A stretch of 10,885 bases of DNA from JBMNTU01 sp050945895 (GCA_050945895.1 JBMNTU010000080.1:1-10885), one strand, 5' to 3'; shown: positions 1 through 6,746, numbered from the stretch's first letter. Numbers and translations: made by a program. Notes: generated from the letters alone by a model not told the origin.

Positions 1-162
1 GCCTCCTACCAGGCGGCATTAAAAATCCAACAGTATATTGCAACTTTTTACTCTTCGCTTCGGCTGTCGGTTGCCGATGAGATCGATAAATTCCACAGCC
101 TGATGGAACGTGGCGTTATTACCAAAGAGGAATACGAAAAAAAGAAGAAAATGCTGTTATAA
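1..162 (+). CDS. C-terminal fragment of a SHOCT-domain protein (5' end outside window)
   Basis: Frame 1 is open from the first base to a TAA at 160-162 and gives the last 53 residues of a protein whose start lies upstream. Residues 25-53 of the fragment (ADEIDKF, then MERGVITKEEYEKKKKMLL) match the SHOCT pattern: a short acidic helix, a 'G-[VI]-I-T-x-E-E-[YF]' turn and a lysine-rich helix ending in LL. SHOCT domains are short C-terminal modules in bacterial proteins, often attached to PH-like or membrane domains, and are thought to mediate oligomerisation. What the rest of this protein does cannot be told from here. The preceding stretch (QQYIATFYSSLRLS) is amphipathic. A terminator follows 12 bases after the stop, so this is the last gene of its transcript. 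Confidence 0.8.
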   Translation, partial: ASYQAALKIQQYIATFYSSLRLSVADEIDKFHSLMERGVITKEEYEKKKKMLL

Positions 163-174
163 AGTGAAAAGCTT

Positions 175-213
175 AAAGGATCCTGGTTTCTACGGCAACC
201 GGGATCCTTTTTT
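175..213 (+). terminator. Rho-independent terminator between convergent genes
   Basis: A 12-bp stem (175-186 with 199-210, one G-U pair, core AAAGGATCC / GGATCCTTT) closes a 12-base loop and runs into six T residues at 208-213. It ends the SHOCT gene. On the minus strand the same hairpin lies 45 bases past the stop of the zinc-ribbon membrane gene but is followed by a weaker T tract, so it may work in both directions. Confidence 0.85.
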
Positions 214-258
214 ATATACTTTCACTTCGTTGTTTTGGGGAATATCTGTACAAAAAAT

Positions 259-654
259 TCAGGTCTTAGCTGTGAATTTTGTTTGGCATTTGGAGCAGGT
301 AATGCTAATTTTGCCCTTGCCCTTAGGTACGCGTAGCTTCTGTTTACACTCCGGGCAATTGTAGTATTTGTAGTGTTTGCTGTCCTGCGCTCTTTTTTTG
401 ATGCCGCGAAAGCTGCCTTTTATTTTTCCCAGCCAAACCAGATACTTGTAATTTTCTGTTTGGCGCTTGGAAATCTGTTTGGAAAACATGCGGTATACGG
501 CAAAAATAAGCGGAATATACGCCAAAAAGCTGATATACGGAATAGGAATGAAAAGGAAGATGACAACGAGTATCAAAGAAAGCACGATCAGCGCCATATT
601 CAGTGCGTCGCGTCCGCCATATCGCCCGGCCATAAAATTTCGAAACCTGTTCAC
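259..654 (-). CDS. Small membrane protein with C-terminal zinc ribbon, function unknown
   Basis: This encodes 131 residues. The N-terminus is basic. Two closely spaced hydrophobic segments follow (about 18-37 and 40-55, with Pro-rich turn IPIPYI), then a Lys/Arg-rich linker and a four-cysteine zinc ribbon: C100-P-E-C103 and C120-S-K-C123. The cysteine-containing end should lie in the cytoplasm. The start is GTG at 654-652: GGAGG at 667-663 sits 8 bases upstream of it, whereas the out-of-frame ATG at 658 would be only about 4 bases from that site. The gene is monocistronic, convergent with the SHOCT gene and divergent from nox. Similar small zinc-ribbon membrane proteins are common in Clostridia. 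I do not recognise a specific role, and nucleic-acid or protein binding by the ribbon would be a guess. Confidence 0.78.
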   Translation of the reverse strand: MNRFRNFMAGRYGGRDALNMALIVLSLILVVIFLFIPIPYISFLAYIPLIFAVYRMFSKQISKRQTENYKYLVWLGKIKGSFRGIKKRAQDSKHYKYYNCPECKQKLRVPKGKGKISITCSKCQTKFTAKT

Positions 655-688
655 AATGCATTCCTCCGTTCACGATCATCGTAATTCC

Positions 689-697
689 ATTATAGCA
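689..697 (-). promoter_or_regulatory. Extended -10 promoter for the zinc-ribbon membrane gene
   Basis: Read on the minus strand the site is TGCTATAAT: a perfect TATAAT (694-689) with the TGN extension (697-695). No good -35 is found at 17 bases, as is usual for extended -10 promoters. It lies about 35 bases upstream of the GTG start. Confidence 0.6.
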
Positions 698-798
698 TGG
701 AAAAGGTGAACTGGATGTGAATAATTATGTACAATGAGGGTATATTAAAAGCAGAAAATAAATGAACAAAAAACTTTACTAAAACAATCCATTATATG

Positions 799-830
799 TT
801 GTAATTTTTTAAAAAAGCGTTTATTATAAT
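799..830 (+). promoter_or_regulatory. Probable nox promoter with an AT-rich Rex-like palindrome
   Basis: TATAAT at 825-830 is a consensus -10, 63 bases before the nox start. The only -35-like hexamer is TTGTAA at 799-804 with a long 20-base spacer. Bases 799-816 (TTGTAA, six T, six A) match 10 of 14 fixed positions of the Rex operator TTGTTAA-N4-TTAACAA. Rex senses the NADH/NAD+ ratio and often controls NADH-consuming genes, but this tract is so AT-rich that the match could be chance. Confidence 0.4.
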
Positions 831-893
831 ACGTAAAGAAAACTGTACATATATTATCCGAATTAACAAAAATATAAAAGAGAGGTACGAAAG

Positions 894-2225
894 ATGAGTA
901 AAATCGTTTTGATCGGCGCAAATCATGCGGGAACGGCTGCTGCAAACACCATTCTGGACAATTATCCGGGCAACGAGGTAGTCATTTTCGACAGGAACAC
1001 GAACATCAGCTACCTGGGCTGCGGTACCGCGCTGTGGGTGGGCCGCCAGATCGACGGCACGGACGGGTTATTTTATTGCTCGGAAGACGTCTTTGTAGGG
1101 AAAAAGGCGACGGTACACATGGAAACGGAAGTGGGCCGTGTCGATTACGCGGCAAAAAAGGTATACGCGAAGGATAAAAATGGCAAAGATATCGAGGAAA
1201 GCTACGATAAGCTGATTATTGCGACAGGTTCCGCTCCCATCATCCCCAAAATACCCGGGCTGGAGCTGGAAAATGTCGATGTGGTAAAGCTTTTCCAGGA
1301 TGGGCAGAAAATAAACAAGGCACTGGATGACCCTGCAATCAAAAACGTTGCGGTTGTTGGGGCAGGCTATATTGGCGTAGAAATTGCAGAAGCAGTGAAA
1401 CGGCGGGGTAAAAACTCCCTGTTGTTTGAAGCGCTGGATACGTCGCTTGCCAGCTATTACGACCCATGGTTTTCGGAAGATATGGACAAAAACCTGCAAG
1501 ATAATGGCGTAGAACTGCACTTTGGGGAAATGGTACAGGAAATTACGGGAGAGGGCAAAGTTGGCGGCATTGTAACGGATAAGGGCAGCTACGATGTGGA
1601 GCTGGTCATACTCGCCATTGGCTTTGTTCCCAATGCCGAAATAGCGGGAGACAGCCTAGAGCGGTTCAAAAACGGTGCAATATTGGTCAATAAGCAGCAG
1701 CAGACCAGCCTGCCCGATGTATATGCAATAGGCGACTGCGCTACTGTGTACAGCAACGCACTGCAAGCGCCCACCTATATTGCGCTGGCAACAAACGCCG
1801 TACGAAGCGGTATCGTTGCCGGGCACAATGTTTGTGGCACGTCTCTGGAATCCATTGGTGTGCAGGGGTCGAACGGCATCAGTATATTTGGCTACAATAT
1901 GGTTTCGACCGGCCTCAACCTGAAAGCGGCAAAGAACGCCGGCTTCGATGTATTGTATACAGATTATGAGGATTTACAAAAGCCTGCGTTCATAAAAGAC
2001 AATAAAAAGGTCAAACTGCGTATTATTTACGATAAGAATACGCGGCGCATATTGGGTGCGCAAATGGCTTCCTATGAAGATATTTCCATGGGAATTCATA
2101 TGTTTTCGCTGGCGATCGAGGAAGGCGTAACAATCGACAAGCTCAAATTGCTCGATATATTCTTCCTGCCTCATTTCAACCAGCCGTACAACTATATTAC
2201 GATGGCGGCGCTCGGCGCAGAATAA
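894..2225 (+). CDS. nox: FAD-dependent NADH oxidase / CoA-disulfide reductase family
   Basis: This is a 443-residue flavoprotein of the peroxide/disulfide reductase family, most like H2O-forming NADH oxidases, which reduce O2 to water with NADH and remove oxygen while regenerating NAD+. The N-terminal FAD-binding fold is GANHAG (8-13), with the His typical of NADH oxidases. The single redox cysteine is C43 in YLGCGTALWVG. The NAD-binding motif is VVGAGYIGVE (154-163), the second FAD motif is YAIGDC (277-282), and a C-terminal dimerisation domain follows. The length is normal (about 440-460). The ATG start has AGAGG at 881-885. The gene is monocistronic, with its own promoter and terminator. 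NADH oxidases and CoA-disulfide reductases share the active-site cysteine, so the exact acceptor (O2 to water, O2 to peroxide, or CoA disulfide) is inferred, not shown. The protein is cytoplasmic. Confidence 0.88.
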   Translation: MSKIVLIGANHAGTAAANTILDNYPGNEVVIFDRNTNISYLGCGTALWVGRQIDGTDGLFYCSEDVFVGKKATVHMETEVGRVDYAAKKVYAKDKNGKDIEESYDKLIIATGSAPIIPKIPGLELENVDVVKLFQDGQKINKALDDPAIKNVAVVGAGYIGVEIAEAVKRRGKNSLLFEALDTSLASYYDPWFSEDMDKNLQDNGVELHFGEMVQEITGEGKVGGIVTDKGSYDVELVILAIGFVPNAEIAGDSLERFKNGAILVNKQQQTSLPDVYAIGDCATVYSNALQAPTYIALATNAVRSGIVAGHNVCGTSLESIGVQGSNGISIFGYNMVSTGLNLKAAKNAGFDVLYTDYEDLQKPAFIKDNKKVKLRIIYDKNTRRILGAQMASYEDISMGIHMFSLAIEEGVTIDKLKLLDIFFLPHFNQPYNYITMAALGAE

Positions 2226-2245
2226 GCGCAGGCGAGTGCAAATAG

Positions 2246-2280
2246 AAAGCGGAGCGGCCATTTCCGGCGGCTCCGTTTTT
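2246..2280 (+). terminator. Rho-independent terminator of nox
   Basis: Stem CGGAGC (2250-2255) / GCTCCG (2270-2275), extended outwards by a G-U and A-T pairs, encloses a GC-rich loop and is followed by TTTTT (2276-2280). It lies 20 bases after the nox stop and separates it from the trmK unit. Confidence 0.82.
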
Positions 2281-2294
2281 CATATATTCGTTTA

Positions 2295-2323
2295 TTGCAG
2301 GCAATAGAAATGATTGTTATAAT
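2295..2323 (+). promoter_or_regulatory. Sigma-A promoter of the trmK unit
   Basis: TTGCAG (2295-2300), a 17-base spacer and TATAAT (2318-2323). Transcription should begin near 2330, giving a leader of roughly 30 bases before the chosen trmK ATG. It starts directly after the nox terminator. Confidence 0.78.
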
Positions 2324-2362
2324 AATGCTGGGTTGTTGTAAAAAACCTTGAGGATGGGTGGA

Positions 2363-3046
2363 ATGGACAGGCTGGAGGCGCTTGCAAAATTTGCAGAAAA
2401 AGGAACGGTTGTGGCGGATATTGGCTGTGACCATGGCCTGCTTGGCAAAAAGCTGCTTTTGGAGTACGGTATAAAAAAGGTGATTGCGTCAGATGTAAGT
2501 GAAGCGTCGCTTGGCAAGGCTGCGCGTCTTGCGGCCGAAAACGGTATTACAGGCAAAATGGAAACAAGGCTGGGAAACGGCCTTTGCGTATTAAAGCCAA
2601 AAGAGGCCGATACGATCGTAATTGCGGGAATGGGCGGTATGCAAATGATCGAAATTCTGCAGCAAGGCGAAGCGGTTGCAAAAAACGCGGACAGGCTTGT
2701 GCTTTTGCCGCACCGCAACGCGTACGAGCTTCGAAAATACCTGTGCCAAAACGGTTACAGGATTGACGACGAGGCACTGGCGCTGGAAAACGGGCGGTAT
2801 TACCAGATTATCTTTGCTCGGGCGGGAAAAGAGCGGGCAAGGGACAAATATGCGCTTGTGCTGGGGTGGAAAACGGCCGAAAACAACGATCCGCTTCTTT
2901 GCGGATTTCTTACCGCTGAAATAAAAAAACACAGGGCGATTCTGCAAAAAGCGGACGGCAGGGAAAATGACGCGGAGTACATTGAAAATCTGCGCAGGAC
3001 GATCGAACACATGGAGGGAATGCTGGATGAAATTAAGCGCCGATAG
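2363..3046 (+). CDS. trmK: tRNA (adenine(22)-N1)-methyltransferase TrmK
   Basis: This is a 227-residue SAM-dependent methyltransferase that makes m1A at position 22 of the tRNA D-loop. It shows a Rossmann SAM pocket VADIGCDHGLL (17-27), the acidic end of strand 2 IASDVSEASLGKA (41-53), and the family-specific IVIAGMGGMQMIEIL (85-99), which I recognise from Bacillus TrmK (YqfN). The N-terminal 'RLEALAKF' opening is also typical. A TTG at 2348 and an ATG at 2354 are in frame upstream. I prefer the ATG at 2363 because GAGG at 2350-2353 lies 9 bases before it and neither upstream codon has a usable binding site. The gene overlaps the Nif3-like gene by 20 bases, the arrangement seen for yqfN-yqfO in Firmicutes. 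The length is normal. Confidence 0.92.
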   Translation: MDRLEALAKFAEKGTVVADIGCDHGLLGKKLLLEYGIKKVIASDVSEASLGKAARLAAENGITGKMETRLGNGLCVLKPKEADTIVIAGMGGMQMIEILQQGEAVAKNADRLVLLPHRNAYELRKYLCQNGYRIDDEALALENGRYYQIIFARAGKERARDKYALVLGWKTAENNDPLLCGFLTAEIKKHRAILQKADGRENDAEYIENLRRTIEHMEGMLDEIKRR

Positions 3047-4139
3047 GCTGGGAGAAATATTAAATGTCATAGCGCCGGAAAAGTACGCTGCAGAGTGGGA
3101 CAACACAGGCTATCATATCAACCTGCACCAGCAGGATATTACGGGAATCATGCTTTGCCTGGATGTCACTGAAAAAATCATCAATGAAGCGGTGGAGCAG
3201 CAGTGCAACATGGTGGTTTCACACCATCCGCTTTTGTTTCATCCGGTCCGGTCGGTGGACAATGCCGGATACATTGGCAAGATGCTCCACATGCTCATTT
3301 CAAATAATATTTCCTTGTATTGCGCCCATACCAGTATGGATGCCGCGCCTGATGGGCTAAGCTGCTATATTGCAGATATATACGGACTTACAAACCGCAG
3401 GGTTATAGACAGCACCTACCGGGAGCAGTTCTATAAAGTTGCCGTTACAGTGCCAAAGGGAAGTGAGCAGCTAATAAAGGATGCAATGGCGCGGGCAGGC
3501 GCAGGCGTGCTGGGGGATTATTCGCACTGCACATACAGCGTTGAGGGGGAAGGAACATTTATGCCTCTTACAGGCTCCAGCCCGCATATCGGCAGTCAAA
3601 ATAAGCTGGAGGCGGTGGACGAAACGTGGATACAGGCGCTTTGCAGCCGCGAAAACGTCGATATGGTCGTAACGGAAATAAAGCGCGCGCATCCATACGA
3701 AATGCCGGCGATCGACGTATTTGTGCTGGAGAATGAGCTGGAGGAAAAGGTCGGTTTTGGCGTTGTGGGAGACCTCCCGCAGGAGATGACGGCAGAGGCA
3801 GCGGCAAAACTGCTTAAGGAAAAACTGGAGATCGACAGCGTGCGCTTGGCGGGCGATCCTAAAGAAGCTATCCAATGCATCGGTATTTGTACAGGTGCGG
3901 GCGGAGATATGGTAGCGGCGGCGCAAAAAATGGGTGCTCAGCTTTACATTACGGGGGAGGCAAAGCACAATTACTATATGGAACGGCAGATTGGCCTGAT
4001 TGAAGCAGGGCATTTCGATACGGAAAAGTGTTTTTGCGCACTAATGAAGCGTGGTTTACAAAAACAGCTGGATGCGGTACAATATAATGTACCTGTTTAT
4101 GAGACAAAGCACCTAAACAGGCCGTATATCAATTATTAG
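3027..4139 (+). CDS. Nif3-like dinuclear metal centre protein (YqfO type)
   Basis: This is a 370-residue Nif3/YqfO-family protein, matching the length of the Bacillus form. The two Nif3 lobes are split by an inserted PII/CutA-like domain (about 135-235, YKVAVTVPKGSEQLIKDAM through HPYEMPAIDVFVLE). Probable metal ligands are H66 and H67 (SHHPLLFHP), D105 (HTSMDAAPDG), H329 and E333 (GHFDTEK). The ATG at 3027 lies inside the end of trmK and has GGAGGG at 3013-3018, 8 bases away, so the two are probably translationally coupled. An open frame extends up to 2967, but those residues come from trmK read in another frame. These proteins form hexamers, and a GTP cyclohydrolase-like activity has been proposed for the family without a settled role. 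The steady pairing with trmK suggests a nucleotide or tRNA link (inference). Confidence 0.93.
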   Translation: MKLSADRLGEILNVIAPEKYAAEWDNTGYHINLHQQDITGIMLCLDVTEKIINEAVEQQCNMVVSHHPLLFHPVRSVDNAGYIGKMLHMLISNNISLYCAHTSMDAAPDGLSCYIADIYGLTNRRVIDSTYREQFYKVAVTVPKGSEQLIKDAMARAGAGVLGDYSHCTYSVEGEGTFMPLTGSSPHIGSQNKLEAVDETWIQALCSRENVDMVVTEIKRAHPYEMPAIDVFVLENELEEKVGFGVVGDLPQEMTAEAAAKLLKEKLEIDSVRLAGDPKEAIQCIGICTGAGGDMVAAAQKMGAQLYITGEAKHNYYMERQIGLIEAGHFDTEKCFCALMKRGLQKQLDAVQYNVPVYETKHLNRPYINY

Positions 4140-4151
4140 GGGGAAATTTAT

Positions 4152-4880
4152 TTGAACGAACTGAACGCCCTTTTGGAATACCAGCAGGCAGAGACGAAGC
4201 TGGAAGATTTTGAAAGCGCATTAAAAAATACAGAAATACGAAAAAAACTCGTTAAGCAGCAGCAGCTTTTCCAGAGCGCGCAGCGCAAGCTCAAGCAGCT
4301 TGAGCAGGAAACATACCTTACCCAGAATCTATTGGGGGAGGTTATGGGCCAGGCGGAAATACTGAAAAAGCAGCTTGGAGAAAAAAACGAAGAAATCGCG
4401 GAAATGAAAGGGGACGATGTAGAAGACCTCTTTTTAGAGGACGTCCGTGAGATGATCAAAGAATGCGAAAATATCCGCAACTCGATCGAGCTGAATAAGC
4501 GCAAGGTTGTAGATGCTGTGCATTCCCTTGAAAAAGCAGAGACAGAAATTAAAGAAACGCTCAAAAAAATGAGCATTGTCAAAAAGAATTTTGATCAACT
4601 GAAAGAAGCGCACGAAAAGGAGTTGGCGGCAGGCAAAGACGACCTCGAGAAGCTGCGGGGCAATGTGCAGAAGGCCGCCAAAAAGGTAGATCAGACTCTG
4701 CTCGAGCAGTATAAAAAGATTAAGCAGCAAAAAGCAAACCCGGTGGTACCATTCAAAAACGGCAGGTGCCAGGGATGCAATATGGATTTGCCGTCCGGGG
4801 TGGTGCAAAGCCTTAAAACGGGCGACAAGCTGATTACCTGCGAAAACTGCGGCAGAATTTTGTACCTGGCCGAAGACTAA
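4152..4880 (+). CDS. Coiled-coil protein with C4 zinc ribbon (DUF164 / zf-RING_7 family)
   Basis: This encodes 242 residues. Residues 1 to about 190 are almost wholly charged, leucine-heptad coiled coil (for example LEDFESALKN, LKQLEQETYL, VQKAAKKVDQTLLEQYKKI). A C-terminal zinc ribbon follows with C206-Q-G-C209 and C230-E-N-C233. This is the layout of the DUF164 family, which includes epsilonproteobacterial proteins such as HP0958; its role in Firmicutes is unclear. The start is TTG at 4152, supported by AGGGGGA at 4138-4144, which overlaps the stop of the Nif3-like gene. The 12-base gap and shared direction make it part of the trmK unit. Binding of nucleic acid is a reasonable guess given the ribbon and the rnpB neighbour, but nothing in the sequence proves it. 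Confidence 0.88.
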   Translation: MNELNALLEYQQAETKLEDFESALKNTEIRKKLVKQQQLFQSAQRKLKQLEQETYLTQNLLGEVMGQAEILKKQLGEKNEEIAEMKGDDVEDLFLEDVREMIKECENIRNSIELNKRKVVDAVHSLEKAETEIKETLKKMSIVKKNFDQLKEAHEKELAAGKDDLEKLRGNVQKAAKKVDQTLLEQYKKIKQQKANPVVPFKNGRCQGCNMDLPSGVVQSLKTGDKLITCENCGRILYLAED

Positions 4881-4883
4881 TAT
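4878..4883 (+). promoter_or_regulatory. Possible -10 element of rnpB overlapping the upstream stop codon
   Basis: TAATAT at 4878-4883 includes the TAA stop of the zinc-ribbon gene. A start 7 bases downstream would be at 4890, the outer edge of the paired ends of rnpB. No convincing -35 exists at 16-18 bases upstream (AATTTT/GAATTT), so rnpB may instead be read through from the trmK unit. Confidence 0.3.
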
Positions 4884-4888
4884 GTTTT

Positions 4889-5249
4889 GAAAAGATTTTT
4901 GAGCAGGCCGGATGGCTGCGCAGGGTTTCCCCTGTGAGGAAAGTCCGGGCTCCATAGGGCAAGGGCGCCGGGTAACACCCGGTGGAGGCGACTCCAAGGA
5001 AAGTGCAACAGAAATGTACCGCCCTCTGTTTTAGAGGGTAAGGTTGAAAGGGTGAGGTAAGAGCTCACCGGCGGAGCGGCGACGCCCCGCGTCCATGTAA
5101 ACCCCGTCCGGTGCAAGGTTGATATGGGGGCATTCAATAGCGGCCCGCTAAGCCTCATGTAACCGCAAGAACCCGTTTGGCAACATCGGGTCCAGATAGA
5201 TGGCCATCGTAACAGAACCCGGCTTATGTGCCTGACTCAAAGATTTTTC
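4889..5249 (+). ncRNA. rnpB: RNase P RNA, class A
   Basis: This is the catalytic RNA of RNase P, which cuts the 5' leader from pre-tRNAs. The universal core is plain: GAGGAAAGTCCGGGCTCC near 4937-4954, AGTGCAACAGAAA near 5000-5012, GGTGAGGTAAGAGCTCACC near 5051-5069, and ACAGAACCCGGCTTA near 5212-5226. The order and spacing follow the E. coli-like class A fold rather than the Bacillus class B form. The P1 helix pairs TTTGAGCAGGC (4898-4908) with GCCTGACTCAAA (5230-5241, one bulged A). Further pairing outside this (TGAAAA near 4888 with TTTTCA near 5245) sets the limits given. Mature ends may be a few bases inside. The RNA begins only about 9 bases after the zinc-ribbon gene. Confidence 0.95.
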
Positions 5250-5281
5250 AATATAAACTGGTTATAGAACCTTTTGGCAAG

Positions 5282-5317
5282 AACGGCGGCAATGATTATT
5301 CATTGTTTGCCGTTTTT
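5282..5317 (+). terminator. Rho-independent terminator after rnpB
   Basis: AACGGC...AATGA (5282-5295) pairs with TCATT...GCCGTT (5300-5314) across a TTAT loop and a small internal loop, followed by TTTTT (5313-5317). It lies about 33 bases after the end of rnpB and closes the trmK-rnpB unit. Confidence 0.85.
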
Positions 5318-5333
5318 ATATGTAACCCATGCG

Positions 5334-5363
5334 TTGGACGGGCGGTTTTGATTGTGCTAATAT
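5334..5363 (+). promoter_or_regulatory. Promoter of the cyclase gene, abutting its ATG
   Basis: TTGGAC (5334-5339), an 18-base spacer and TAATAT (5358-5363) preceded by TGC, an extended -10 element. The expected transcription start, 6-8 bases past the -10, falls at 5369-5371, on the ATG at 5370 itself. Confidence 0.6.
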
Positions 5364-5369
5364 AAATGC

Positions 5370-6014
5370 ATGAAAACGATTGACCTGTCTCATGTTTTGC
5401 ACGAACAGATAAGCGTATTTCCTGGTACGCCGCAGCCGGTGTTTGGCAGCGCTGCCACATACGAAGCGCATGGCTACAGGGAAACGAAAATATGCATGTA
5501 TTCCCATGTGGGGACGCATGTAGATGTGCCTGCACATATTTTTCCAAATGGGCGGACTATCTCTGATTATGCCCCCAGTGCTTTTATTGGGCGTGCGGTG
5601 ACGGTCGACTGTACAGGACTTGCCGGCGGAGCCGAGGTTCCGCTTGAGCGGGTTGGGCAGCTTCGGCCAATGGCGGATACGGCGGAGTTTTTGTTGTTTT
5701 ATACCGGATACAGTGCAAAATGGGGCAGCGAGAGCTACCTTACAGGCTACCCGGTGCTTTCGGATGAGATGATGCAGTACATAATAAACGGCGGCTATAA
5801 GGGTGTGGGGTTCGACACTCTCGGCCCCGATGCAGCGCAGGACGAAGCGCTTTCCCGCCACTTGGAATTATTGAAAAACGGCCTGTTGATTTATGAAAAT
5901 TTAGCCAACCTAGAGCAACTGGGGGAGCGTCCATTCACATTTATTGGACTACCTTTAAACATAGAGGGGGCAGAAGGTGCGCCCTGCCGAGCGGTAGCCC
6001 TTTTGGACGAATAA
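5370..6014 (+). CDS. Cyclase family protein (kynurenine formamidase-like metal hydrolase)
   Basis: This encodes 214 residues of the cyclase family (Pfam Cyclase). The N-terminus IDLSHVL (4-10) is characteristic. The metal motif is SHVGTHVDVPAH (45-56), with H46, H50, D52 and H56 as likely ligands. The C-terminus GLPLNIEGAEGAPCRAVAL also fits the family. Members include KynB-type formamidases and polyketide cyclase-like or isatin hydrolases. No kyn genes are nearby, so the substrate is unknown. The ATG at 5370 is the only possible start: an in-frame TAA lies at 5358-5360 and no other start codon falls between. There is no Shine-Dalgarno sequence upstream, and the predicted transcript begins at about the ATG, so it may be translated as a leaderless mRNA. 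The gene stands alone between the rnpB terminator and the promoter at 6034. Confidence 0.88.
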   Translation: MKTIDLSHVLHEQISVFPGTPQPVFGSAATYEAHGYRETKICMYSHVGTHVDVPAHIFPNGRTISDYAPSAFIGRAVTVDCTGLAGGAEVPLERVGQLRPMADTAEFLLFYTGYSAKWGSESYLTGYPVLSDEMMQYIINGGYKGVGFDTLGPDAAQDEALSRHLELLKNGLLIYENLANLEQLGERPFTFIGLPLNIEGAEGAPCRAVALLDE

Positions 6015-6033
6015 GTTTAAGGTGTACGCTTTC

Positions 6034-6062
6034 TTGCAATGGGCTATTAACGGTAGTAGAAT
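6034..6062 (+). promoter_or_regulatory. Sigma-A promoter of the LUD-phosphomutase-TPR unit
   Basis: TTGCAA (6034-6039), a 17-base spacer and TAGAAT (6057-6062). The predicted start is near 6069, leaving a leader of about 42 bases with GGAGG at 6097-6101. No terminator separates it from the cyclase gene, so some read-through is possible. Confidence 0.7.
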
Positions 6063-6110
6063 ACCAGTATAGGTTTGCTGCAATAAACATGTATATGGAG
6101 GCGGTTTATT

Positions 6111-6746
6111 ATGGGTAATTATCAGGAAATGATGGACGTATTCAACAAAAAAGGCTACCATGCGGAGTATTTTGCTACACCGGAAGAGGCGAAGGCCCGT
6201 GTGATGGAGCTTGTGGACGGCGCGCAGTCCGTTGGTTTTGGCGGCAGCATGACGCTGAACGAAATGGGGATATACGACGCAGTCGTGCAGCATGCGGAAG
6301 CCACGGGCGCGGAAATTTACGGAAGCCAGTACGAGGAGCAAAAAGAAGCGCCGGACATCGCGGGAATGCGGAAAAAGGCGATTTTTTCGGACGTGTACCT
6401 GACTTCGACAAACGCGTTGACAACGCAGGGAGACCTGATTAATATCGATGCGGTAGGAAACCGTGTAGCGGCTATGTTCTTCGGGCCCAAAGATGTAATT
6501 GTGGTGTGTGGAACAAATAAGATCGTAGACAACCCACACCAAGCCATTGCGCGTATCAAACAGACGGCAAGCCCCAAAAACACAAAACGGCTAAACTGCA
6601 ATACGCCGTGCTTCCGGACGGGCAAGTGCAACGAAAATGAATGCACGCCGCCCGGCCGTATCTGCAAAGTTACCGTGCGCATACAGTTTCCGCCGCGGGA
6701 CGTAAATATGCATGTGCTGCTTGTAGAAGGAGATTACGGATACTGA
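6111..6746 (+). CDS. Stand-alone LUD-domain protein (lactate utilization, DUF162 family) with Cys-rich tail
   Basis: This encodes 211 residues. The LUD domain spans roughly 1-155, with SVGFGGSMTLNEMGI (40-54), LTSTNALTTQGDLINID (98-113) and VIVVCGTNKIVDN (129-141), all hallmarks of the LutB/LutC/YkgG group. A tail follows with five cysteines (C163, C167, C173, C178, C185; NCNTPC, GKCNENEC, GRIC), which could bind a metal or Fe-S cluster. LutC-type proteins take part in L-lactate oxidation together with LutA and LutB, but neither partner is here. Short LUD proteins of this kind are common in anaerobic Firmicutes and their reaction is not known. The start ATG has GGAGG 9 bases upstream. Its stop overlaps the ribosome binding site of the phosphomutase gene, so the two are coupled. 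Confidence 0.85.
   Translation: MGNYQEMMDVFNKKGYHAEYFATPEEAKARVMELVDGAQSVGFGGSMTLNEMGIYDAVVQHAEATGAEIYGSQYEEQKEAPDIAGMRKKAIFSDVYLTSTNALTTQGDLINIDAVGNRVAAMFFGPKDVIVVCGTNKIVDNPHQAIARIKQTASPKNTKRLNCNTPCFRTGKCNENECTPPGRICKVTVRIQFPPRDVNMHVLLVEGDYGY

Noticed and set aside
344..679. Minus-strand frame starting at the ATG at 658 or upstream, overlapping the membrane protein gene
   Set aside because: The ATG at 658 is too close to GGAGG. The product lacks motifs, while the GTG-start frame gives membrane helices and a zinc ribbon.
763..783. Tiny frame encoding about six residues upstream of nox
   Set aside because: No ribosome binding site, and in an AT-rich region short frames arise by chance. No leader-peptide logic is visible.
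2294..2305. Palindrome ATTGC-AG-GCAAT over the trmK -35
   Set aside because: Only 5 bp per arm and partly the -35 hexamer itself, so it is expected by chance.
2348..2362. In-frame TTG (2348) and ATG (2354) starts for trmK
   Set aside because: Neither has a ribosome binding site at a workable distance. GAGG at 2350-2353 fits the ATG at 2363, and the family N-terminus begins there.
2967..3026. N-terminal extension of the Nif3-like protein
   Set aside because: The added residues are trmK codons in another frame. ATG 3027 has GGAGGG at ideal spacing and starts at the family's usual KLSADRL-like opening.
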